Translations under genes and position numbers: made by a program
Shown here: piece by piece, positions 54,239 to 62,880 of the stretch
Layout of the letters: the number at the start of each line of letters is the position of its first letter
How positions within the stretch are numbered: the stretch's first letter is position 1
Assembly: GCF_037996765.1 (NCBI RefSeq)
Contig: NZ_JBBNAD010000006.1
Location: 310,001-374,000 of the forward strand
From: Bdellovibrio sp. GT3
GTDB lineage: Bacteria; Bdellovibrionota; Bdellovibrionia; Bdellovibrionales; Bdellovibrionaceae
Length of the DNA stretch: 64,000 nucleotides
Direction of reading: 5' to 3'
Notes under the pieces: model-generated
Told to the model about the DNA's origin: nothing
Database searches by the model: none
The model's input: the letters and a program-made list of their open reading frames with translations, nothing else

Positions 54239-54267
54239 TTTATGTCGGAAACACAAAGCCCCGTCAA
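54239..54267 (-). promoter_or_regulatory. Promoter of the TPP riboswitch transcript
   Basis: On the minus strand, TTGACG (54267-54262), a 17-nt spacer and CATAAA (54244-54239). The predicted start of transcription is near 54232, exactly at the 5' end of the aptamer. Confidence 0.65.
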
Positions 54268-54277
54268 TTGTTATGTA

Positions 54278-55555
54278 TTAAATTCTTTTTAGTGCGTCTT
54301 CGATATCGGAAATGATGTCTTTGGCATTCTCAAGACCAATACTTAAGCGAATCGCGCGTGGATCAATTTTACTCTCGCCACGTTTATCTTCAGGAATCGC
54401 TGAGTGAGTCATAAAACCCGGAACTTCGATCAGCGTCTTGGTCAGCCCCAAAGAAACCGCCAAAGTGATCGAATATGAATTTTGTGCGATATCATCGACA
54501 AACTTCTGACAGCGCTTCATATTCCCCTTAACGTTAAAGGAAATCATCGTGCCCGGGCAGAATTTGTTTTCCGGAGAAATCAAATATTTGCGTGCCAATT
54601 TATACTGCGGATGAGACTTCAAACCCGGATAGGTGACAGACTCCACCTTTGGATGTTTTTCCAGGAATTGCGCAACCTTCATTGCCGTCGCCTGCTGTTG
54701 CTCAAAACGAATCGCCTGGGTTGAGATACCATAAACCATAATGTGCCATGCAGAATAAGGATGAATGATCGCACCAAAATCCTTACGTGCAACACGCAAC
54801 ATGCCTTCAAAAGATTTTGGAGCAATCACGGCTCCACCCATTTCCGTACCAAAGCCAGAAATATTTTTGGTCAAACTTTGGATCACGAAATCCACTCCCC
54901 ACTCGATAGGGCGCAGGGACCAAGGGGTTGCGAACGTGTTGTCCACCACCGTATAGATACGGTCATCCACTTTGCGTTTTTTATTTGCCGCTTTTACCAG
55001 AGCTGTGATTTTTGCCAGATCAGCGATTTCCAAAATCGGATTCGATACCGATTCAAAATAAATCACGCGTGTTTGCGGATTGCTAAGTTCCTTTTCAAGG
55101 ACTTTCAAATTATTGACGTCAATCAAGGAGTGTTCGATCCCCAATCGCGGCAACCAGTTTGTGATCAGACTGTAAGTGCAACCATAAAGAGTTTTATGAG
55201 CCACCACACGCTGGCCACTTTTCATAAGAGTCATAAATGTCGAAGAAATGGCACCCATGCCGCTTCCGAACGTGACTGCACTTTCGCCTTTTTCCAAAAC
55301 CGCCAATTGATCTTCCAGCATTTTGGTCGTTGGTTCCTCAAGACGATCATAGATCCAGATTGGCTTATCCTTGGTGTCACCCGCAAAGCTGCTAAAACCC
55401 TCTGCTCCACGAGTCAGTGAACCCAAGCGGAACGTCGTCGATGCCGTCATTGGTGGAATCAAATGGTGAGAAAACTCCCATGACTTGGAAAGGGCTTCTC
55501 CGTGAATGGCTTGTGTTCTTGGTGACAAATGTTTGCGCGCTGACTTTTTGGTCAT
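54278..55555 (-). CDS. Cys/Met metabolism PLP-dependent enzyme
   Basis: The 425-residue protein belongs to the cystathionine gamma-synthase / methionine gamma-lyase fold. It has a YDRLEEPTTKMLE motif, FGSGMGAIS (cofactor phosphate), VVDNTFATP, and the PLP lysine in QSLTKNISG (about Lys230). It could make or break cystathionine or O-acylhomoserine products; the reaction cannot be told apart from sequence. I start at the ATG at 55555 (GGGGG 4 nt upstream); a GTG at 55588 adds 11 unsupported residues. No terminator is seen between it and the riboswitch promoter. Confidence 0.88.
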   Translation of the reverse strand: MTKKSARKHLSPRTQAIHGEALSKSWEFSHHLIPPMTASTTFRLGSLTRGAEGFSSFAGDTKDKPIWIYDRLEEPTTKMLEDQLAVLEKGESAVTFGSGMGAISSTFMTLMKSGQRVVAHKTLYGCTYSLITNWLPRLGIEHSLIDVNNLKVLEKELSNPQTRVIYFESVSNPILEIADLAKITALVKAANKKRKVDDRIYTVVDNTFATPWSLRPIEWGVDFVIQSLTKNISGFGTEMGGAVIAPKSFEGMLRVARKDFGAIIHPYSAWHIMVYGISTQAIRFEQQQATAMKVAQFLEKHPKVESVTYPGLKSHPQYKLARKYLISPENKFCPGTMISFNVKGNMKRCQKFVDDIAQNSYSITLAVSLGLTKTLIEVPGFMTHSAIPEDKRGESKIDPRAIRLSIGLENAKDIISDIEDALKRI

Positions 55556-55658
55556 GATTCCCCCGAGAGAATTCAAATAGAAATTCACTCGAAACTAGAG
55601 CACAGGTTCTAGGCTTGGGGTATATATGACTTCAAGCGGTAACGCCTCTGGCCAAGAT

Positions 55659-56516
55659 TTAGCTCGCTTTGTCGGCAAGCAGACGCTGACAGCGATCCAG
55701 GATTGTGGCTCGTATGCGCTCACGGTGTTGAACGAATTCGGGCAACTTCGTGTTTTGCACGATCTTAAAGAGCTGCACCACCCGCAACAATTCAATTAGA
55801 CGCGGTTTTTGCGGTCCCCGCGAAAGAGGATACTTCGGCATTTCCAGGTTTTCCTCCGCCGCTTCCATCACCGCCATTGTCCAGTCGATTTCAGTCTGCG
55901 TAAGATAAATCCCAGGGATCAACAACGGGCGTTCGCGATGCTCGGACTCTTCCTGTATCAGCTGCGCGCTCAACATACGCAGTTCACCCACGATGCGTGT
56001 CATTTCCGCGTCGTGATTTCTGCCATAAAGTTTAAAGACCGTCTTTTTCCAGGCCTCACAAAAATCATCGAAATCAATATTGGATGACTTTTCAAACAGC
56101 GGAGGGTGCGTGATGTAGTTGAGTGTTTTGGTAATGACATCCTCGGCAATAACCAGGCTCGTGTACTTGCCCCCTACGCGCAGCAAATGATGAGTCCAAC
56201 TTGCCAGTGACGTCAAAGAGCGATTGTCAACCAGGCCATTTCTGAAGTTTAAGTGGAACTCCTCAAAAGTCACAGACGACATCGGAGCATCCAGCACCTT
56301 ATCCATGGCGCTTTTTTTGCGGTCGTGCTTTGGCAGCTGATAAAACAAATTCAGTTTCTTCTGAAATTTCTCAAAGGTATCACTCCACAGATTTTCACTC
56401 TGACAGGATTTATAAAGTTGAAAAGCCTTTGCAGGACTGGGCTCGGCCTCATCCAGCAAGGAATTAATTCTTTCAACCAAAGTGCGTGGAAACGTGTGCC
56501 AAAGATCCTGAATCAT
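55659..56516 (-). CDS. Hypothetical cytoplasmic protein
   Basis: From the ATG at 56516 the product is 285 residues, rich in helices, with no signal peptide, membrane segment or motif that I know. The frame stays open upstream to 56756, but that part lies in the malic enzyme coding region on the same strand and has a non-protein-like composition. It lies 82 bp after the malic enzyme stop and could be co-transcribed. Function unknown. Confidence 0.65.
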   Translation of the reverse strand: MIQDLWHTFPRTLVERINSLLDEAEPSPAKAFQLYKSCQSENLWSDTFEKFQKKLNLFYQLPKHDRKKSAMDKVLDAPMSSVTFEEFHLNFRNGLVDNRSLTSLASWTHHLLRVGGKYTSLVIAEDVITKTLNYITHPPLFEKSSNIDFDDFCEAWKKTVFKLYGRNHDAEMTRIVGELRMLSAQLIQEESEHRERPLLIPGIYLTQTEIDWTMAVMEAAEENLEMPKYPLSRGPQKPRLIELLRVVQLFKIVQNTKLPEFVQHRERIRATILDRCQRLLADKAS

Positions 56517-56598
56517 AGATCTCAGTCTAATGGCAATGAAAGGGAATTTCTGAAATTTATATTTCGTCGAACTTTTTGACGGCCTGACTGCGACTCGC

Positions 56599-58299
56599 TT
56601 AAGTCGCAGCTCTGTGGCGGTAATCGCGGTACTCGGGCTTCCAGAAGTTTTTTTCAATGGAGGCCAGCAATTCCTCGTCAGTGGTAGTGATCGCCACTCC
56701 GTCGGATTGCGCGGCCTTCCCCACTTCGAATGCAATCTTGCGGGAAACTTCGGCAATATCCTTCAGCTCCGGCAACAAGGCCCCATTTCCATCGGTCGCC
56801 ATCGGCGAACAACTCGCCAATGCTTCACTTGCTGCCATCAACATCAGGTCTGTCACACGACGGGCCCCTGAGGCAATAACACCCAAACCCACACCTGGGA
56901 AAATATAAGAGTTGTTACATTGAGCGATCGGAAAAATCCTGTCTCCGAAAGACACCGGAGCAAACGGACTTCCAGTTGCAACCAAAGCCGCCCCATCCGT
57001 CCAGCGAATAATATCCTCTGGCAGTGCTTCCACGCGGGAAGTTGGATTAGAAAGCGGCATCACGATCGGACGGGCACAGTTGGAGTGCATCAAACGAATG
57101 ATCTCTTCTGTGAACAGTCCCGGTTGGGCGGAGGCACCGATCAAAACCGTCGGTTTTGCCAGACGAACCGTTTCTAAAAGTGAAATCTCACCTTCCCCTA
57201 TGTTCCAACTTTGCAAACTTTCCGAGGACTGAACCAACGGAGCTTGGAAATCCAAAAGATTTGGCATTTTGTCAGTCAAAAGACCAAAACGATCCACCAT
57301 GAAAACCCGGGCACGAGCATCGACCTCACTCAAACCTTCAAGCTTCATTCGGGCAATAATTTGCTCCGCGATTCCACATCCTGCAGACCCGGCGCCCAAA
57401 AAGACCACTCTTTGATCGCGAAGGTGTCCACCGGCTGCGTGACTTGCAGCGACCAGACTGCCGACCACAACTGCGGCCGTTCCCTGAATATCATCATTAA
57501 AGCAGCACAGCTCATCGCGATATCGCTTCAATAAAGGGGAGGCATTCTTCTGAGCGAAGTCTTCAAATTGCAAAAGAATATCGGGCCAGCGACGTTTTAC
57601 CGCCTCAATAAAAGCATCCACAAAGGCATAGTACTCTTCACCCGAGATGCGCGGATGTTTCCAACCCATGTACAGTGGGTCATTGATCAGCTGTTGATTG
57701 TTTGTTCCGACATCAAGAACCACCGGCAGAGTGTAAGCCGGACTGACTCCACCGCAAGCGGTGTACAAGGAAAGCTTTCCAATAGGAATTCCCATGCCGC
57801 CAATGCCCTGATCACCCAAACCCAAAATTCTTTCCCCGTCTGTGACAACAATGACTTTTACTTTCTGTTTGGTGACGTTACGAAGCATTTCGTCAATTCG
57901 ATCGCGATGGGAATAAGAAATAAACAAGCCCCGATGAGCACGGTAGATCTCGGAAAAATGCTCGCAGGCTTCACCGACAACCGGTGTGTAAATAACCGGC
58001 AGCATTTCAGTGATATGGTTTACGACCAGATGATAGAACAATGTTTCATTGGTATCTTGCAGATTGCGCAGAAACACATGGCGATCCAGGCTGTTTTTAA
58101 TAACTTTAAACTGACTGTAGGCTCTGGCCGCCTGCTCACTGATTGTTTCAATCTGCTCTGGCAGCAGGCCGTGAAGATTCAGGTTGGATCGCTCTTCTTC
58201 GGAAAAGGCACTCCCCTTGTTTAGTAACGAAATATCCAAAAGGAAGGTTCCTGAATAGGGAATGTAAACCGGGCGATTATGTGAATTTTCTGAATCCAT
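56599..58299 (-). CDS. maeA: NAD-dependent malic enzyme
   Basis: The 566-residue protein matches the MaeA/SfcA type in length and start ([10 protein letters not shown] near residue 12, [13 protein letters not shown]). It has the malate-binding [14 protein letters not shown] region and a [13 protein letters not shown] nucleotide-binding loop. It oxidatively decarboxylates malate to pyruvate with NAD. I use the ATG at 58299, with AGGA 8 nt upstream; ATG 58308 and the frame to 58380 are less likely. The symbol rests on the long SfcA-like form rather than the short MaeB form. Confidence 0.92.
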   Translation of the reverse strand: MDSENSHNRPVYIPYSGTFLLDISLLNKGSAFSEEERSNLNLHGLLPEQIETISEQAARAYSQFKVIKNSLDRHVFLRNLQDTNETLFYHLVVNHITEMLPVIYTPVVGEACEHFSEIYRAHRGLFISYSHRDRIDEMLRNVTKQKVKVIVVTDGERILGLGDQGIGGMGIPIGKLSLYTACGGVSPAYTLPVVLDVGTNNQQLINDPLYMGWKHPRISGEEYYAFVDAFIEAVKRRWPDILLQFEDFAQKNASPLLKRYRDELCCFNDDIQGTAAVVVGSLVAASHAAGGHLRDQRVVFLGAGSAGCGIAEQIIARMKLEGLSEVDARARVFMVDRFGLLTDKMPNLLDFQAPLVQSSESLQSWNIGEGEISLLETVRLAKPTVLIGASAQPGLFTEEIIRLMHSNCARPIVMPLSNPTSRVEALPEDIIRWTDGAALVATGSPFAPVSFGDRIFPIAQCNNSYIFPGVGLGVIASGARRVTDLMLMAASEALASCSPMATDGNGALLPELKDIAEVSRKIAFEVGKAAQSDGVAITTTDEELLASIEKNFWKPEYRDYRHRAAT

Positions 58300-58387
58300 G
58301 CGATGCATCCTAGTACGAACAGGTCCAGTTGTACATCTGTTATAAAGCTGATGATAACTCGTATAAGTCCGAGTAAGCAAATAGTTG

Positions 58388-58393
58388 TATAAT
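58388..58393 (+). promoter_or_regulatory. Candidate -10 box of the solute-binding protein gene
   Basis: A perfect TATAAT (58388-58393) lies about 30 nt before the ATG at 58423. No good -35 is visible at the usual distance. Confidence 0.35.
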
Positions 58394-58422
58394 TACGACA
58401 GTTCTTATTGTAGCTTGAAGTG

Positions 58423-59169
58423 ATGGTGCTGATACATTTGATTTTTGCCGCTTTGATGTTTACATCCGTTTCCGCTGCCTCCGCCGAGACCATTCACTTG
58501 AACGGCGAAGATGACTGGGCCCCCTATTCCTCAGCCACCAAAGACTACAAAGACCTGCAAGGACTTGCCCCTGATATTATTCGTGCGGCTTTTAAGTCAC
58601 AGGGAATTACCGTCATATTCCGCCCGATGCCATTTACCCGCTGCATGAAGGAAGTCGACTTGGGACGATCCTTGGGCTGCTTTGACACTCTGATCAATGC
58701 CGACACCCAGGACCGATACCTGTTTCACCCGACACCACTTTTCAAGGCTGAGATGTATATCTATGGCAAGATCAACAGCAAGCCGGTCACGCTAATCGAT
58801 CTTGAAGGAAAAAAAGTGGGCGTAACCATGGGTTACACCTACCCGACTACTTTTATTGAAAATAAGAAGATCCTGCGCGAAGTGGGGCCTACTGAAAAAT
58901 CCCAGATGCAAAAACTGGCGTCCGGAAGAATTGACTATGCCATTCTGTGGGGACTCACTGGAGAAAAAATTCTTAAGGACAACCCGCATCTCCTGTCGAA
59001 AGTGAAGGCCGTTGGCAAGGTTTCCCGCGATTCACTTTATATCAACTTCTCTAAAAAACACAAAGATGGCGCCAAGTATGCCGCCATCTTTGAAAAGGGA
59101 CTTAAAACTATTATCGAAAACGGCACTTACAAAAAAATTGAAGCCGATTTCCAAAAAAGCCTGAATTAG
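58423..59169 (+). CDS. Periplasmic amino-acid-type solute-binding protein (SBP family 3)
   Basis: The 248-residue protein has a signal peptide ending near Ala20 and the bilobed family-3 pattern: a WAPYSS strand, the GLAPDIIRAAF helix, LEGKKVGVTMGYTYP in the second lobe and a C-terminal LKTIIENGTYKKIEADF helix. It has no lipobox. No ABC permease or ATPase gene is adjacent, so it could be an orphan binding protein or a signalling input. It is divergent from malic enzyme. GTG 58420 and ATG 58423 are both possible starts; neither has a strong ribosome site. Its end overlaps the next gene by 4 bp. Confidence 0.8.
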   Translation: MVLIHLIFAALMFTSVSAASAETIHLNGEDDWAPYSSATKDYKDLQGLAPDIIRAAFKSQGITVIFRPMPFTRCMKEVDLGRSLGCFDTLINADTQDRYLFHPTPLFKAEMYIYGKINSKPVTLIDLEGKKVGVTMGYTYPTTFIENKKILREVGPTEKSQMQKLASGRIDYAILWGLTGEKILKDNPHLLSKVKAVGKVSRDSLYINFSKKHKDGAKYAAIFEKGLKTIIENGTYKKIEADFQKSLN

Positions 59170-59972
59170 TTCAGGTTACCCAAACGAGCCAAAGCTTTTT
59201 GTTGTTTTGCTTTGGCTTCGCTCAGTTTTTGGCGTTTTTGTGCCAGCTTTTCCTGAAGATCTTTTTTCTTGTCGATATTCAACTGAGCTTTTCTGTTATG
59301 CTTTTCAGCCTGAGCCAATGCATTTCTTGTCTGCATCTCAAGGTTTCTTGATTCACGCTCGTAGTTTGCACGGGCTTTTACAAACTGTGCATCAGTTTGT
59401 TTTAGCAAAGCTGCCGCCTGGCGCTCTTCATTTTTAGCGCGAGCCAACTTCGCCTGCTCTGTTTTCAAAGCTGCATTAGTGCGGGCCATTTCACCTTTGG
59501 TGGAATTAATAGCCGCCGCCAATTGCAACTTTCTGTCCTGAGATTGATCACGGTCAGAACGGGCTTTGTTCAATTTATCAGTGGCACGAGCCAGTTTGTT
59601 CTGAGCTGCTGATTCCTCGGACTCCATTTTACCAATGGCTTTACGAAGAGTGATCGTCTCGCCAATCAAACGTGTTGTTTGTTTGGAGTTTTTAGTGGCA
59701 TCGGCCTGCAAACGTTTGATTTCACGGCGTGTGCGCGAAGATGTCTCTTTATGTTCAGCAGTGCGGGATTTAAAATCTGACTTTGCACTTTCCAGTTCCG
59801 CAACGGACTCATCGAAACCACCTTGAGCTTCATCCAGATTTGCAAATGCGCTTTCAACTTCAGATTGAGCATCCACTGCGTTGTCTTTTGCCATGGAGGC
59901 GTAACCCTGAGAAGCACCGAAAATCATCATCAATGCCGAAGCTGCCAAAACTTTTGTATAATTCTTTGTCAT
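59166..59972 (-). CDS. Secreted coiled-coil protein
   Basis: The 268-residue protein has a signal peptide ending near Ala25. Almost all of the rest (about 30-262) is a Lys/Glu/Ala/Gln-rich heptad pattern, predicted to form a long coiled coil. There are no Cys residues and no enzyme motif. AAGGA lies 7 nt before the ATG. It might be a periplasmic spacer or an envelope-linking protein, but this is only inference from its shape. The name should stay generic. Confidence 0.75.
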   Translation of the reverse strand: MTKNYTKVLAASALMMIFGASQGYASMAKDNAVDAQSEVESAFANLDEAQGGFDESVAELESAKSDFKSRTAEHKETSSRTRREIKRLQADATKNSKQTTRLIGETITLRKAIGKMESEESAAQNKLARATDKLNKARSDRDQSQDRKLQLAAAINSTKGEMARTNAALKTEQAKLARAKNEERQAAALLKQTDAQFVKARANYERESRNLEMQTRNALAQAEKHNRKAQLNIDKKKDLQEKLAQKRQKLSEAKAKQQKALARLGNLN

Positions 59973-60136
59973 AAATGGTTCCTTATAAAGGTTGATAGCC
60001 CTCTCTATCCATTTTCTGTGCCGACAGGCCTTCCCCCGCTCATTTGCAGAAGAGCTATAATCACCACCCCTAACCGGGAAATACTTTCCAAAACAAACGA
60101 CAAAATAGGCACCCCTCGGCCCCGGCCCCTCCCAAA

Positions 60137-60169
60137 ATCAAAGTGTCAAAAATTGTGACACACTTTGAT
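60137..60169. repeat. Interrupted inverted repeat
   Basis: ATCAAAGTGTCA faces TGACACACTTTGAT across a 7-nt spacer; the right arm has two extra bases. A CTTTTT run follows on the plus strand. It may be an operator, or a weak terminator reading either way in this 275-bp gap between the coiled-coil gene and the next gene. Confidence 0.5.
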
Positions 60170-60202
60170 CTTTTTCAATAAGTCCACTTGGAGTCCTTCA
60201 TC

Positions 60203-60228
60203 GCACCCAATCCGCAGTATAAGGGTGC
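60203..60228 (+). promoter_or_regulatory. Leader hairpin of the small secreted protein gene
   Basis: GCACCC (60203-60208) pairs with GGGTGC (60223-60228) around a 14-nt loop, 19 nt before the ATG at 60248. It could shape translation of the gene. No known RNA element is recognised. Confidence 0.35.
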
Positions 60229-60247
60229 ATCTTTTATTGAGGTGTTT

Positions 60248-60640
60248 ATGAAAATCAGTTCTCTATTAATTGCGGCCACACTAATTTCCTCCACGGCGGC
60301 CCACGCCAAAACAATTTCCTGCAGTGGTATCGACAAAAATGGCAGCACAGTCAGTCTTCAGGTTTCGTTGAATGACGGGATCTCTTTTGACTACAAAACC
60401 AAAAAAACAAAAGCTAAAAACTCAGAAGACTATTCTGATGTTTGGACCGCAGACTCTGGTTCCTACCAATTGGCTGAAGCTTCCAATCAATCCGTCGTGG
60501 GCTCCTTGGGATCACGTGGAGAAAAATGGGCGAAGCTGACATTGGGTGACCTGGGCAAAGCCAACTCCACTTTTGAATACGATGAAAATGACTCGGGCTT
60601 TGAGTACAGCAACCACGTTTCCAAAATGATTTGCCGCTAA
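60248..60640 (+). CDS. Small secreted protein of unknown function
   Basis: The 130-residue product starts at the ATG at 60248 (GAGG about 6 nt upstream) with a signal peptide ending at Ala-His-Ala. The mature protein of about 110 residues is Ser/Lys/Asp-rich and has one Cys near each end (SCSG and MICR), which could form a disulfide. No family is recognised. The upstream in-frame ATG at 60188 lies before the signal peptide. A strong terminator follows. Confidence 0.7.
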   Translation: MKISSLLIAATLISSTAAHAKTISCSGIDKNGSTVSLQVSLNDGISFDYKTKKTKAKNSEDYSDVWTADSGSYQLAEASNQSVVGSLGSRGEKWAKLTLGDLGKANSTFEYDENDSGFEYSNHVSKMICR

Positions 60641-60666
60641 TACTGTTCCAGCAATATACCTATTTG

Positions 60667-60696
60667 AAACCGGACGATGCCCTCGTCCGGTTTTTT
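60667..60696 (+). terminator. Rho-independent terminator
   Basis: An 11-bp stem (60667-60677 and 60683-60693), 5-nt loop and six T residues. It lies 27 nt after the stop codon of the small secreted protein gene. Confidence 0.9.
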
Positions 60697-60989
60697 ATTT
60701 TCATTTGCAGATTGTAAAAAAGTTGATCAGTTTTCCAAACATTCACTGGACCAAATTCTGGAATAATCCCTCTAGTATTCTCAACACGATTCGCGATTGA
60801 TAAAATTTCGTGACGCGAACTCTTTACCTAAGTCAGCGAAATTGCACGATTCAATTCAGAGAAGAAATCGCTTTCAAAAAAAGTGCGCTTTAATTCGAGA
60901 TCAAGGAGCAGTTTTTCTCCTTTAACCATCGAGAAAATTCGGATTTCGTACGAAAATATGAATGGGACGGCCGCACGGAGGACTCAGGA
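60697..60989. other. Gene-free stretch before the 47-residue gene
   Basis: About 290 bp without a convincing gene. An open frame that begins at 60883 overlaps the small gene in another frame and looks random. I see no clear promoter; the stretch is AT-rich with scattered TTTC/GAAA half-sites. Confidence 0.5.
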
Positions 60990-61133
60990 ATGGCTAAAAT
61001 TAGAGTTAAAGGTTTTCTTACTCTCTCGGGACTATACCTGTTTGTCTGTCTGTTTTATTCGAACTGCACCATGCGTGAAGAATCTCATGCTCCAACTCAT
61101 ACACCAAGTCAGCTTGGCAGTATGAATCACTAA
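60990..61133 (+). CDS. 47-residue small secreted or lipoprotein-like peptide
   Basis: ATG 60990 follows GGAGG (60977-60981), with 8 nt between, and the frame closes at TAA 61131-61133. The peptide has a basic N-terminus (AKIRVKG), a hydrophobic core (about 9-23) and a Cys at 26 (YSNC), then a polar His/Ser/Pro tail. This looks like a small lipoprotein with an atypical lipobox, or an exported peptide. The strong ribosome site and signal-like shape support it despite its size. No family is known. Confidence 0.6.
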   Translation: MAKIRVKGFLTLSGLYLFVCLFYSNCTMREESHAPTHTPSQLGSMNH

Positions 61134-61168
61134 CCACAGCTGACCTGGTTTTTTAAAGCACTCCTAAA

Positions 61169-61552
61169 TCACATTGTATAGAAGAACTCTTCCTTCACAA
61201 TTTTTCCGTCTTTCACCGTATAGATACCAACTTCCTCCATGGCCCAACGTTTGTTGGTTTCCTTATCAGTGGCATCATAATTAAAGTGAACGGCAAAACG
61301 ATCTCCGGAAGGAAATGGTCCATCAATTTGTGATGAATGGACTTCCATTTTCTTTTCCCATTCCAGATTTTTCTTCAAGGCGTTTTGTTTGCCGTGGGAC
61401 TCCGCAGGCATGCCGGGTGTTTCCATGGCCTCACGACTTTCAATATCGTCAGCGTAAAGAGTTTCTATGGCTTCTACGACTTGATTGGATTTACAAAAAT
61501 TAACGAGCTTTTGACCAACCTCAAGAGTGTCTTTTTGAGTTTGTGCATTCAT
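61169..61552 (-). CDS. SnoaL/NTF2-like protein
   Basis: The 127-residue protein fits a cone-shaped SnoaL-like fold: an N-terminal helix pair, a LYADDIESREAM segment, and C-terminal strands RFAVHFNYD and EEVGIYTVKDGKIVKEEFF. Catalytic identity is unknown; the family covers isomerases, hydrolases and binding proteins. I start at the ATG at 61552, with GGGAGG 4 nt upstream; the frame continues to 61615 without support. It lies 59 bp after the MsrA gene on the same strand. Confidence 0.75.
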   Translation of the reverse strand: MNAQTQKDTLEVGQKLVNFCKSNQVVEAIETLYADDIESREAMETPGMPAESHGKQNALKKNLEWEKKMEVHSSQIDGPFPSGDRFAVHFNYDATDKETNKRWAMEEVGIYTVKDGKIVKEEFFYTM

Positions 61553-61611
61553 AAGACCTCCCTTCATATTCGGCCTTATGATACCACAATGAGCTGCGAG
61601 TGTACTCCGAT

Positions 61612-62190
61612 TCAAAACTCCACTTTTCTGACGAAGTGACAGGTATAGCCGGCGGGGTTCTTCTTCAGATAGTCCTGATGATAATCCTCAGCTTTCCAGA
61701 AGTCTCCAGCGGCACCGACCACTGTCGATACGTCCTTACCCCATGCTTTGGACTTATTGACCCGGGCTATGACTTTGTATGCAGTATTTTTCTGCTCTTC
61801 GCTTGTATAAAATATTTCGCTGCGATACTGGGTGCCAATATCATTCCCCTGACGATTCAGAGTCGTGGGATCATGAATTTTAAAAAAATAGAGCAGCAGA
61901 TTTTCATAGCTGAGTTGTTTTGGGTTGTATTCCACCTTCACAGTTTCAGCGTGATTGGTGGCCCCCGTTTTCACAATTTCATAGGTCGCATTGGGAAGCT
62001 TCCCACCCATATACCCGACCTCGGTGCTCTGCACTCCAGGGTGCTTCCTTAAGAGATCTTCCATTCCCCAAAAGCAACCACCGGCCAGATAGGCTGTCTC
62101 GGTATTTGCCGCCTGAACTGTCACTCCAAAGAACAACGAGAATATGGTCCAGATTGAGATAAAACTGATTCGTGATTTCATATCAGTCAT
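61612..62190 (-). CDS. msrA: Exported peptide methionine sulfoxide reductase MsrA
   Basis: The 192-residue protein has an N-terminal signal (about residues 5-27, hydrophobic with a Val-Gln-Ala end) and then the MsrA domain. That domain shows GGCFWG (catalytic Cys39), GYMGG and a YHQDYL motif near the end. It reduces the S-form of methionine sulfoxide. Export is inferred from the signal and implies repair in the periplasm, but no MsrB or electron-donating partner is adjacent. ATG 62190 and ATG 62181 are both possible starts, and neither has a clear ribosome site. Confidence 0.88.
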   Translation of the reverse strand: MTDMKSRISFISIWTIFSLFFGVTVQAANTETAYLAGGCFWGMEDLLRKHPGVQSTEVGYMGGKLPNATYEIVKTGATNHAETVKVEYNPKQLSYENLLLYFFKIHDPTTLNRQGNDIGTQYRSEIFYTSEEQKNTAYKVIARVNKSKAWGKDVSTVVGAAGDFWKAEDYHQDYLKKNPAGYTCHFVRKVEF

Positions 62191-62253
62191 CTTACCACTT
62201 TCCCGGCAATCTGATCTTGTGTAAACTGACATACATACGCATGGAGGCAACTC

Positions 62254-62826
62254 ATGAAGCTAAAGACAGCTAAGTGGTTCTTATTGCTTGCAGGATTCGC
62301 AGGCACCAACGCAGCAAGTGCTGCATCATTCACTCTGGCTAAAGGTACTGGTTATCGCATAGAGCCTCTTTACGGGATTGAAACCGTTTGGCGCGACTAC
62401 CCCACACCCCACCTGCAAACTCGCTCCATGTACGGCTTAAGACTGAGCCTGGGGGTCGATCTATTGTCACTTGAAACAGAGTACTCCAAAGCCTCTGACA
62501 CAGAGGACTTCTCCACGGCGCCCGAGAAAGTGAAAACAGATGATGAGCGTCTTAAAGTGGGCTTAAGCTCCACCTACCGCACTCAGTATTTTCATTTGGG
62601 TGGACGAGCAGGTGCACAAGCAACAAAGTCCGTGCGTGAAACCACATCTGGTGGCGTTACAGTGAAAGACGAACGCCCAATCGCCTACAACCCTTATGCG
62701 GGTGCTTCAATTGGTTTGAATTTTGGACCGGTCAATATCAGTTTAAGTTCGACCGTCGTCTTTCGCGACAATGATTGGGAAAAGAGTGATTTCCAAAATA
62801 CGATCTCAGCCGGTATCGGTTACTGA
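62254..62826 (+). CDS. Small outer-membrane beta-barrel protein
   Basis: The 190-residue product has a signal peptide ending at Ala-Ser-Ala, then alternating strands consistent with an eight-stranded barrel ending in SAGIGY, with a C-terminal aromatic. No family is recognised. GGAGG lies 7 nt before the ATG. It is divergent from MsrA and ends at a bidirectional terminator. Confidence 0.7.
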   Translation: MKLKTAKWFLLLAGFAGTNAASAASFTLAKGTGYRIEPLYGIETVWRDYPTPHLQTRSMYGLRLSLGVDLLSLETEYSKASDTEDFSTAPEKVKTDDERLKVGLSSTYRTQYFHLGGRAGAQATKSVRETTSGGVTVKDERPIAYNPYAGASIGLNFGPVNISLSSTVVFRDNDWEKSDFQNTISAGIGY

Positions 62827-62830
62827 GAAT

Positions 62831-62861
62831 AAAAAAATGCCAGCTTTACGCTGGCATTTTT
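62831..62861. terminator. Bidirectional terminator
   Basis: A 12-bp stem (62833-62844 and 62850-62861) with a 5-nt loop, including A-rich and T-rich flanks. It separates the small barrel gene from the convergent gene that runs off the right edge. Confidence 0.92.
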
Positions 62862-62880
62862 CATTTAATCCACAGGTCCT

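Noticed and set aside
54743-55420. 225-codon plus-strand open frame
   Set aside because: Antisense to the PLP enzyme gene, whose motifs are clear.
57568-58224. 218-codon plus-strand open frame
   Set aside because: Antisense to malic enzyme; no supporting signals.
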